Origin: Thalassolituus sp. UBA674
Lineage (GTDB): Bacteria > Pseudomonadota > Gammaproteobacteria > Pseudomonadales > Oceanobacteraceae
Reading direction: 5' to 3'
DNA: 10,267 nt
Assembly (NCBI GenBank): GCA_002298335.1
Contig: DBNK01000024.1
Location: 133,774-144,040, forward strand
The notes under the pieces were generated by a model. The model saw only the letters and a program-made list of their open reading frames with translations. It had not been told where the DNA came from and did no database searches. Made by a program: the position numbers and the translations under genes. Position 1 is the first letter of the stretch. Every line of letters starts with the position of its first letter. Shown here piece by piece: positions 1-4,729 of the stretch.

Positions 1-328
1 TTTCTTAGCTGCCTGTGCGGCAGCCAACGGTGAGGCTTTTTATATTGGCATAGTCTTTCATTTCTTAGCTGCCTGTGCGGCAGCCAACACGGCCAGAACT
101 GCTTTTTGTGCGTTTACTGATTTCTTAGCTGCCTGTGCGGCAGCCAACATTCTTCTCTGATCATGCGGCGCAGTTCATCCTTTCTTAGCTGCCTGTGCGG
201 CAGCCAACGGACAAAAACGCTGGACAGAAAGCCAGCTGCATTTCTTAGCTGCCTGTGCGGCAGCCAACCTTGCCGGTTCATGCCGAAGAACGGGCGCGGT
301 TTTCTTAGCTGCCTGTGCGGCAGCCAAC
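1..328 (-). CRISPR. Type I-F CRISPR array, leader-proximal end (6 repeats, 5 spacers)
   Basis: Six copies of a 28-bp repeat start at 1, 61, 121, 181, 241 and 301, each separated by a unique 32-bp spacer (29-60, 89-120, 149-180, 209-240, 269-300). All six repeats are identical, with no decayed terminal copy, as expected for the leader-proximal part of a functional array. Read on the minus strand, the repeat starts GTTGG, has the hairpin CTGCC-GCACA-GGCAG at repeat positions 6-20, and ends with the 8-nt handle CTAAGAAA that Csy4 cleavage would leave at the 5' end of each crRNA. Orientation follows from this handle and from the leader and cas genes lying to the right. The window begins exactly on a repeat, so the array very probably continues to the left. 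Repeat positions 4-5 are GG where many I-F repeats have CA. I recognise no spacer target and see no spacer match inside the window. Confidence 0.99.
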
Positions 329-412
329 AGTTATAATTTAAGCGTAAGTTTCTGATTGTTAAAGAGCTATGTGAATTTTAGGGTAACAACCCCTTTGTTA
401 GGGCAAACAAAA
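329..412 (-). promoter_or_regulatory. CRISPR leader
   Basis: This AT-rich stretch lies between the last csy-operon terminator stem and the first repeat of the array, which is where an I-F leader sits. It should hold the array promoter and the sequences that direct Cas1/Cas2-3 integration at the first repeat. On the minus strand it contains the inverted repeat TAACAA-AGGGG-TTGTTA (about 384-400) and an IHF-like site at 345-357. I could not assign a clear -35/-10 pair. Confidence 0.75.
345..357 (-). promoter_or_regulatory. Possible IHF-binding site in the leader
   Basis: The minus strand reads AATCAGAAACTTA, which fits the IHF consensus WATCAANNNNTTR with one mismatch (G for the last A of the core). 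It ends about 16 bp from the first repeat. IHF-induced leader bending is known to help Cas1-Cas2 integration in type I-E and I-F systems. The match is short and the region AT-rich, so this is only a candidate. Confidence 0.35.
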
Positions 413-435
413 AAGCCCTTATTTAATAAGGGCTT
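406..435 (-). terminator. Rho-independent terminator of the csy operon
   Basis: On the minus strand, 23 nt after the csy4 stop codon, AAGCCCTTAT and ATAAGGGCTT form a 10-bp inverted repeat around a 3-nt loop (413-435), followed directly by a T-run (TTTTTTGTTT, extending to about 404). This is a textbook intrinsic terminator. It separates the csy operon from the leader and array, so the array needs its own leader promoter. The plus-strand side also has A-rich flanks, so some activity in the other direction is possible. Confidence 0.85.
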
Positions 436-457
436 AGAAAAAAGCTAAAAAAGAGGG

Positions 458-1009
458 TCAAAACCAAGGGATCGTTGCCTGAGCACTCAAGCCATAAGAA
501 TTGAACTCTCCCGTAACTGGCTCATCCCGCACTGGGCCATGTTCAACATAGACACGCATTGGGTTGCCGTTTGAGAGACTTCTCATCTGTATGAATGGCT
601 GCTTCAGTACTTTTTGCTGTTCTTCAGGGATACGTTCGAGCGCCTCTTCTTCTGTCAGCCATCCCTTTCGAATTGACCGCTTTCTTTTGTTATGCGCGCT
701 CTTGGCCTGAATCCTTCGTACGGTGCGATACTGCACATTGTCTGGCACGCTTTTGCAATCACTCACCTGACAGTAGTCACGCATCCCTTGCAACCACGGC
801 ATTGCCATCAAAGCTGCCAGAGATTCTTGAGTGCCATGCAAACGAAGTTGATCACCCAAACGCTTCCCTGCTTTGGGAAAACTCACACCGATTTCACCCG
901 GTGCAGCTTCGCCAATTGCGCGATGTAACTTCGAAAACAACGCATTCATTAATTGCTGGGTTTCGAACTCAGGATCAGGCATCAATGTAATATCGATGTA
1001 TTTATCCAT
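458..1009 (-). CDS. cas6f: Csy4/Cas6f, type I-F pre-crRNA endoribonuclease
   Basis: Csy4 cuts each repeat at the base of its hairpin and stays bound to the crRNA 3' stem-loop as the head of the Csy complex. The start is set at the ATG at 1009, giving 183 aa that begin MDKYIDITLMPDPEF, like known Cas6f proteins of about 185 aa; an upstream in-frame ATG at 1039 would add 10 non-conserved residues inside csy3. With this start the catalytic histidine falls at H29, as in Pseudomonas Csy4, with Ser144 or Ser146 and Tyr172 as the other active-site candidates. A basic helix (about residues 95-115, rich in Arg/Lys) would enter the major groove of the repeat hairpin. The C-terminal SYGLS...PWF signature is present. 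One base separates the csy3 stop from this ATG, so the two are translationally coupled. Last gene of the operon, followed by a terminator. Confidence 0.97.
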   Translation of the reverse strand: MDKYIDITLMPDPEFETQQLMNALFSKLHRAIGEAAPGEIGVSFPKAGKRLGDQLRLHGTQESLAALMAMPWLQGMRDYCQVSDCKSVPDNVQYRTVRRIQAKSAHNKRKRSIRKGWLTEEEALERIPEEQQKVLKQPFIQMRSLSNGNPMRVYVEHGPVRDEPVTGEFNSYGLSAQATIPWF

Positions 1010-1010
1010 A

Positions 1011-2036
1011 TTACCCTGCCTCGCCGAAGACTCCGCCACGAATCAGCGTCGCCATGACGTAGTGTTGATTCCCGATACTAGGGACATTTCCTTTCAGTAC
1101 CCAACCATCCAATAGTGAATAAAAGTCTTCTTTCGCTTTCGGTTGACGGTATGCGCTACCTCGACTGGTGACAGAGCCGTATGGTTCTACAGCAATTGGG
1201 CCGAAGGTATCGGCTTCTGGATACCACGTATCAATTGAGCGTAAAGCGTTACCAATTTTCTGAGAGTGCATTGCTGCAACGCCACTCACTGAATACAGAT
1301 ATTTACTTTGAGCTGAGTCTCGACCACCGTCCAATACGAGTTCTTGCGATGGAAATACCTCCTGGCCTTCCCCCAGTTTTGCAAAGGCTTCAACTTTTAA
1401 TAGTACGAACTCATCTCCTGCAAGTCCCTGCTGAACCAGGTCGGCAAGTGATTGCAGTGTTGCTTCATTCTGGCCGAAGTTGCGCAAGTCAAAGCTGTAA
1501 CTATCAAATACCCAGCTCTGAGCTATCTGGTCATCTACCAGATGGCTGACTCGTACTTCTACGGCTTCGGCTCCAACACGGTTACGCCATAGAAAGCGTC
1601 CATTGGCCAGGTTTTCAGCATAACGCTTCGCCAATTCTGAAAACCGCTCCCGGTTCGCGTAGTCTTCAATCACCGCGCTTAATGCTTCTTGGTACTCTCT
1701 GCTGTTACAGGCGGAAGGCGTCGATAGTCCACCCAACACACGCAAAGTAAATGTCAGCTTCAATGTATCGTGGTTCACTGGAAGAGCTGCGGTATCAACA
1801 CGCTGCAGATTCGGCTTTTGAATCTCTGCATCGAGTTTCAGCGGATCATTTGCGATCGCGGGTTTCGTACGATTCGATATGGTACCCCGCACATCTTTCG
1901 TTTGTACGCTGATAGCTTCCCATTGACCAGAATCAGCCCGGCTCGACCAGGTACCTGAATACATAAATCCGTCTGAGTTAGCATGTTTACGCTCAAACGC
2001 GAGTACGGATGCTGTTTTTAAGTTGTTCGCTGCCAT
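1011..2036 (-). CDS. csy3: Csy3/Cas7f, backbone subunit of the Csy surveillance complex
   Basis: Csy3 polymerises along the crRNA spacer (six copies on a normal 32-nt guide, one per 6 nt) and flips out every sixth guide base. The 341-aa length matches the family, and the N-terminus LKTASVLAFERKHANSDG is characteristic of Cas7f. Other family-typical stretches include GNALRSIDTWYP (about residues 266-277) and the PYGSVTSRGSAYR segment near residue 290. The start ATG at 2036 has a strong AAGGAG site 6 nt upstream (2043-2048), fitting the high dose of this subunit. It follows csy2 with a 14-nt gap and is followed by csy4 after one base. No frameshift or internal stop is seen. Confidence 0.97.
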   Translation of the reverse strand: MAANNLKTASVLAFERKHANSDGFMYSGTWSSRADSGQWEAISVQTKDVRGTISNRTKPAIANDPLKLDAEIQKPNLQRVDTAALPVNHDTLKLTFTLRVLGGLSTPSACNSREYQEALSAVIEDYANRERFSELAKRYAENLANGRFLWRNRVGAEAVEVRVSHLVDDQIAQSWVFDSYSFDLRNFGQNEATLQSLADLVQQGLAGDEFVLLKVEAFAKLGEGQEVFPSQELVLDGGRDSAQSKYLYSVSGVAAMHSQKIGNALRSIDTWYPEADTFGPIAVEPYGSVTSRGSAYRQPKAKEDFYSLLDGWVLKGNVPSIGNQHYVMATLIRGGVFGEAG

Positions 2037-2050
2037 GAGTTCTCTCCTTG

Positions 2051-3034
2051 TTAAATTTCAAATTCTTCAGAATCTTCAAGTTGTACCGGGTAGTCTTTGC
2101 GACCGGCCCTGCATAAATACAGATCGTCCTCGACTGAGTATGACCAGATAATGTCTTTCAAATCCTCAACCCGGTGTGGACTGATCCATTGGCCCAGGCC
2201 ATAAACACTTTCTACAAAGCAGAACGGTGTTTCATTATCCCGGGCATTCTTAACTTCTCCCGGCTCATAAACTTCAGAAATAGCCTTATATCCAACCGCA
2301 ACCGGAACGAACCAGCCTTTCTCTGGCTTGGGTATCAATGACCATTCACAGGCATCACCTTCTTCAAGCTCACAGCCTTCCTCATGATTTGCGACAGATT
2401 GAAACGATGTAAAATCCAATAAAATTTCAAGCATATCTCGCTTGGTATCTACTTCAGGCTGAGATTCATAATGTCCGATCAATCGGTCTGTTCGATCCTG
2501 CAATACAAAGCCAGGCAGAAGTCTCAGCATCATCCGGCGAAGTTTTTTATCATCCATACCCAAGGCATCAACCCACGAGATATGTTTAATTGCGGTAATA
2601 ACACCACCTGCTAAGCGATGCCTTGGAGCAAGGTCCTTCACGCAATTGACAATATGGCTTCTATTTTCTTCTATTGTTTGATCTGCATTGATATCACCGA
2701 CCTCTCCCTTCACCTCTATGATGAGACTGACGGTCATATGCATACGGCCTTCTTCATTGAAAGGAGCGGTTTTACCATCTTTCGTCAGCGGGTTACGGGT
2801 AAGAGAGAAAACACTCTCATAACCTCCGGGCTTTTGCGCCTGAACCTCATGGGAATGACAGATAATGGCTACACCACCCAGGCCAATGGCTTCCGAAGTT
2901 TGAACTTTCAGTTTGCGCGAAAGTGCATGAACAAAACCAAGGAAGTGAGAAGGTGATGGGAAACCCCAAGTCATCCCTGAAATAGCATTCGCGTTCTGAA
3001 CCTCAATACCTTTAAGCAGAAGATACTGGCTCAT
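2051..3034 (-). CDS. csy2: Csy2/Cas5f, crRNA 5'-handle-binding subunit
   Basis: Csy2 pairs with Csy1 at the tail of the Csy complex and holds the 8-nt 5' handle of the crRNA. The product is 327 aa, the usual size for Cas5f. The N-terminal part, LLLKGIEVQNANAISG followed by MTWGFPSPSHFLGF (residues about 5-34), is the family's most conserved region. The ATG at 3034 overlaps the csy1 stop as ATGA, so translation is coupled to csy1, giving the near-equal amounts expected of two single-copy partners. The gene is intact; the C-terminus is acidic (EDSEEFEI). Confidence 0.96.
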   Translation of the reverse strand: MSQYLLLKGIEVQNANAISGMTWGFPSPSHFLGFVHALSRKLKVQTSEAIGLGGVAIICHSHEVQAQKPGGYESVFSLTRNPLTKDGKTAPFNEEGRMHMTVSLIIEVKGEVGDINADQTIEENRSHIVNCVKDLAPRHRLAGGVITAIKHISWVDALGMDDKKLRRMMLRLLPGFVLQDRTDRLIGHYESQPEVDTKRDMLEILLDFTSFQSVANHEEGCELEEGDACEWSLIPKPEKGWFVPVAVGYKAISEVYEPGEVKNARDNETPFCFVESVYGLGQWISPHRVEDLKDIIWSYSVEDDLYLCRAGRKDYPVQLEDSEEFEI

Positions 3035-4335
3035 AACATCACCTCCAGATCTTTTGTCATCCTGACCGACTCGCGTTTTATCTGTTGTCGGAAGTACTTA
3101 AGTTCTATATCGGATAGCTCGAGTTTTTTTGCCTCCAGAGCGGCTCGAACATACTGTGAAAACTTATCTGAGATGGCTTTCACCCACGCGTCCTTATCAC
3201 TTTGGGTCGCTTTTCTAATATCCGTACTACCAATATCCAGCCACGCCTTAAGGTATTCCGGAAGCTCGCAATCTTGCTGGCTCCAGCCCTCAGGTAGCTG
3301 CCAGAAGCCAGAAACATATTGCAGCAACTCATCTACAAGGTTCTGTACCAGGCGCTGACGCTGTGCGCGAATTTCCATCGTTGATTCACGCTGTTTAGAA
3401 GCTAGTACGAAGTTCCTCAAGTCAAACACGACCGGGCGAGCTTTACGGATATACCCGAACCAGAAGCTCGCTTCAGTTTGAGGAGGCTGAACCTTACCAA
3501 CCCAGGTTGGTGGTTGAGTATTCAAGAGATAGGCGCGTCCACGACGCTGACTATTCAAAAGTGAAATATTCTGGGGCTTTGTTCCACCAAACGTCTGGAC
3601 AGCCAGATCAGGAATATCCTGGACGATACCAGGAGCAAACCGTTTGGTTTTCTTCGCCGCTCGTCGTGCTTTTTCCACTTCACCAAATTTAGAGTCTTGT
3701 ATTTTCCGGTACAGCGCATGGCTCATGGCACTTGAAGCCAGAGGGCTCAGGATATGGTAACTATTTTCCTCAACCGGAAAGTACACCTGTTTTGCCAATA
3801 CATGAGAAGCAGGCTCGGATAGCTTTAAGGCCTCAGAAAATCCTTGCATCCACTCTGACAACTGCTCGTCGTTGTCAGCATAAGCTTTAAACGGCGAAGA
3901 GTCATTGGCAGCTACATAATCGAGCACTCGCTTTCCTTCCCATTCCAGCAAAAGCATATTAGCGACATCCAGCGTGGCTGCGTTACCGACCACATCCGTA
4001 TGGATCTCACTTAACGCAGAAGTCGAAAGGCACTGGTGCTTACCAGAGCTTGACGCCTTGACTAACAGGCTACTGCCTTTAGCATCACTGTGAGTGAACT
4101 TGGCTGCATGACTGACCAGGCTGATCTGTTTCGCACGCTTAGCTGCGTCACTCAGCCAGTTGCACGGCAGAAACTTAGCCTTTTCTGCGGCCAATGTTTC
4201 GGCATATTGGGCATCGAAACTAGCGATATCGTCTGGGGTTACCAGGCCCGCACGCTGCTTTGCTGCCTCTTTCTCGACCTTTTCAATGCGATCTGACAGC
4301 CGCTTAGAAAGGAATAGATCAATCGTGGATTCCAT
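3031..4335 (-). CDS. csy1: Csy1/Cas8f, PAM-recognising large subunit
   Basis: Csy1 recognises the CC/GG PAM of double-stranded target DNA and, with Csy2, caps the 5' end of the crRNA. The product is 434 aa, the typical length. The conserved signature FGGTKPQNISLLNSQRRG lies at residues 249-266; K253 and N256 in KPQN correspond to the residues that read the PAM in the Pseudomonas protein (K247, N250). The N-terminal half is helical and Lys/Ala-rich. The ATG at 4335 has AAGGAG 5 nt upstream (4341-4346). It is the first gene of the csy operon; its predicted promoter is overlapped by the target of the crRNA-like RNA encoded at 4644-4719, so it may be self-repressed. Confidence 0.96.
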   Translation of the reverse strand: MESTIDLFLSKRLSDRIEKVEKEAAKQRAGLVTPDDIASFDAQYAETLAAEKAKFLPCNWLSDAAKRAKQISLVSHAAKFTHSDAKGSSLLVKASSSGKHQCLSTSALSEIHTDVVGNAATLDVANMLLLEWEGKRVLDYVAANDSSPFKAYADNDEQLSEWMQGFSEALKLSEPASHVLAKQVYFPVEENSYHILSPLASSAMSHALYRKIQDSKFGEVEKARRAAKKTKRFAPGIVQDIPDLAVQTFGGTKPQNISLLNSQRRGRAYLLNTQPPTWVGKVQPPQTEASFWFGYIRKARPVVFDLRNFVLASKQRESTMEIRAQRQRLVQNLVDELLQYVSGFWQLPEGWSQQDCELPEYLKAWLDIGSTDIRKATQSDKDAWVKAISDKFSQYVRAALEAKKLELSDIELKYFRQQIKRESVRMTKDLEVML

Positions 4336-4340
4336 TAAAA

Positions 4341-4346
4341 CTCCTT
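4341..4346 (-). promoter_or_regulatory. csy1 ribosome binding site
   Basis: The minus strand reads AAGGAG, 5 nt before the csy1 ATG, confirming the start at 4335. It lies only a few bases from the predicted transcription start, so the leader of the csy mRNA would be very short. Confidence 0.75.
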
Positions 4347-4351
4347 TTTAA

Positions 4352-4373
4352 CCTATGTATACTCTTGAAGTTT
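4352..4373 (+). promoter_or_regulatory. Predicted binding site of the crRNA-like guide (CC PAM plus partial protospacer)
   Basis: CC at 4352-4353 is the type I-F PAM on the displaced strand. The next 11 bases, TATGTATACTC (4354-4364), match guide positions 1-11 of the pseudo-spacer at 4672-4682 (TATGTGTACTC) except at position 6, which type I complexes flip out and do not read. From position 12 on, pairing is lost (only scattered matches), so the Csy complex should bind without making the full R-loop needed for Cas2-3 cleavage. The site covers the predicted -10 of the csy promoter and the predicted -35 of the small divergent ORF. The sequence match is seen directly; binding is inferred. Confidence 0.75.
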
Positions 4374-4384
4374 AAGCTAACAAA
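4356..4384 (-). promoter_or_regulatory. Predicted csy operon promoter
   Basis: On the minus strand, TATACA (4356-4361) serves as a -10 element, with TTGTTA (4378-4383, 16-nt spacing) or TTTGTT (4379-4384, 17-nt spacing) as the -35. Transcription would start near 4349, just before the AAGGAG of csy1. The crRNA-like guide site at 4354-4373 lies on top of this promoter. Confidence 0.5.
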
Positions 4385-4393
4385 ATGTAGATT
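4365..4393 (+). promoter_or_regulatory. Predicted promoter of the small divergent ORF
   Basis: TTGAAG (4365-4370) and TAGATT (4388-4393) are separated by exactly 17 bp and each match 4 of 6 sigma-70 consensus bases. The start would be near 4400, giving a leader of about 27 nt with GTGAGG in front of the ATG at 4427. The -35 lies inside the 20-bp site predicted for the crRNA-like guide. An alternative -10 is TATACT at 4358-4363, with a poor -35. Confidence 0.4.
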
Positions 4394-4426
4394 GATTCGC
4401 AAGCAACTACTTGGGTGAGGTCTACA

Positions 4427-4606
4427 ATGCGCAACTCCAGAAAACGGAACAAACAGTATCAGCCATGGTGGTTATTACTTTTCTTCCTCCCCAGTAACGA
4501 CTTACCGTCGATCCACCTCGCCTTTGAATCAAACACGACCACTACAATCAACAACAACTTTTACAATACAGAGCAAACCCCAACGGAATCGAATAATGTG
4601 AAATAA
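4427..4606 (+). CDS. Small divergent protein of 59 aa, candidate CreT-like toxin
   Basis: I do not recognise the family. The ORF starts at ATG 4427 with GTGAGG (4415-4420) 6 nt upstream; a GTG within that site would extend it by 4 residues, but the ATG is better placed. The 59-aa product has a very basic N-terminus (MRNSRKRNKQYQ), a short aromatic/aliphatic patch WWLLLFFLP (about residues 14-22), and a polar, Asn/Thr-rich C-terminal half (TTTTINNN, NTEQTPTESNN). The hydrophobic patch is too short for a standard membrane span but could associate with membrane. It is the only plus-strand gene in the locus, sitting between the csy promoter and a degenerate mini-CRISPR whose guide matches its upstream region, as creT does relative to creA. 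That position, not the sequence, is the case for a toxin. It could instead be another small accessory protein, or untranslated. Confidence 0.5.
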   Translation: MRNSRKRNKQYQPWWLLLFFLPSNDLPSIHLAFESNTTTTINNNFYNTEQTPTESNNVK

Positions 4607-4643
4607 TCTGCGTTGCCTTACCTATCTATAAGATGTAGTGTCT
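4607..4643 (+). promoter_or_regulatory. Putative promoter region of the crRNA-like RNA
   Basis: The 37 bp between the small ORF and the first degenerate repeat contain overlapping -10-like hexamers (TATCTA 4623-4628, TATAAG 4627-4632, TAAGAT 4629-4634) that would start RNA just before the repeat. No good -35 is evident at the right spacing, so the RNA might instead be cut by Csy4 from the small-ORF transcript. Confidence 0.25.
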
Positions 4644-4671
4644 GCCCACTGCCGTTATGGCAGCTCAGAAA
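4644..4671 (+). repeat. Degenerate type I-F repeat 1 (5' side of crRNA-like RNA)
   Basis: Aligned without gaps to the array repeat, 19 of 28 positions match, including both 5-nt stem arms and the last five bases AGAAA. The loop is GTTAT instead of GCACA. Positions 4-6 read CAC, as in many canonical I-F repeats, whereas the array here has GGC, so this copy may derive from an older or different I-F array. Confidence 0.85.
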
Positions 4672-4691
4672 TATGTGTACTCACAATTTCT

Positions 4692-4719
4692 ATCGACTGC
4701 CGCACAGGCAGTATCTTGA
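4692..4719 (+). repeat. Degenerate type I-F repeat 2 (3' side of crRNA-like RNA)
   Basis: The central 15 bases CTGCCGCACAGGCAG (4697-4711) equal repeat positions 6-20 of the array exactly, while both flanks have diverged (18 of 28 matches overall). This is the pattern expected when selection acts only on Csy4 binding at the 3' hairpin. It ends 10 nt before the cas2-3 stop codon. Confidence 0.85.
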
Positions 4720-4729
4720 TTTCTTAGGA

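Larger units (their letters stand above)
4644..4719 (+). ncRNA. Mini-CRISPR encoding a crRNA-like regulatory RNA (CreA/CreR type)
   Basis: Two degenerate repeats flank a 20-nt pseudo-spacer (4672-4691). Repeat 1 (4644-4671) has the hairpin CTGCC-GTTAT-GGCAG and ends in CTCAGAAA, one change from the array handle CTAAGAAA. Repeat 2 (4692-4719) has CTGCCGCACAGGCAG (4697-4711), identical to the array hairpin, but its last 8 positions have decayed, as expected if only the hairpin upstream of the Csy4 cut is needed. Csy4 processing would give a mature RNA from about 4664 to 4711: 8-nt handle, guide, 3' hairpin. The guide is 12 nt shorter than the array's 32-nt spacers, that is, two Csy3 steps of 6 nt. 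Its 5' end matches a CC-flanked site at 4354. Orientation is opposite to the main array. Published CreTA antitoxins and CreR RNAs of type I systems have this organisation; the assignment here is inferred from sequence. Confidence 0.8.

Noticed and set aside
368..374. Guide-like TATGTG in the leader
   Set aside because: Only six bases match, there is no CC PAM, and such matches are expected by chance.
595..990. Plus-strand ORF of 131 aa opposite csy4
   Set aside because: It is a shadow of csy4, whose catalytic residues and signature are on the minus strand; no ribosome binding site or recognisable domain.
1010..1039. Upstream ATG for csy4 at 1039
   Set aside because: It would add 10 non-conserved residues lying inside csy3 and move the catalytic histidine from position 29; the ATG at 1009, one base after the csy3 stop, fits the family.
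1181..1549. Plus-strand ORF of 122 aa opposite csy3
   Set aside because: Antisense shadow of an intact Cas7f gene with no independent evidence.
4692..4719. Reading the hairpin at 4697-4711 as the cas2-3 terminator
   Set aside because: Its stem and loop are identical to the array repeat and no T-run follows on the minus strand, so repeat origin explains it better.
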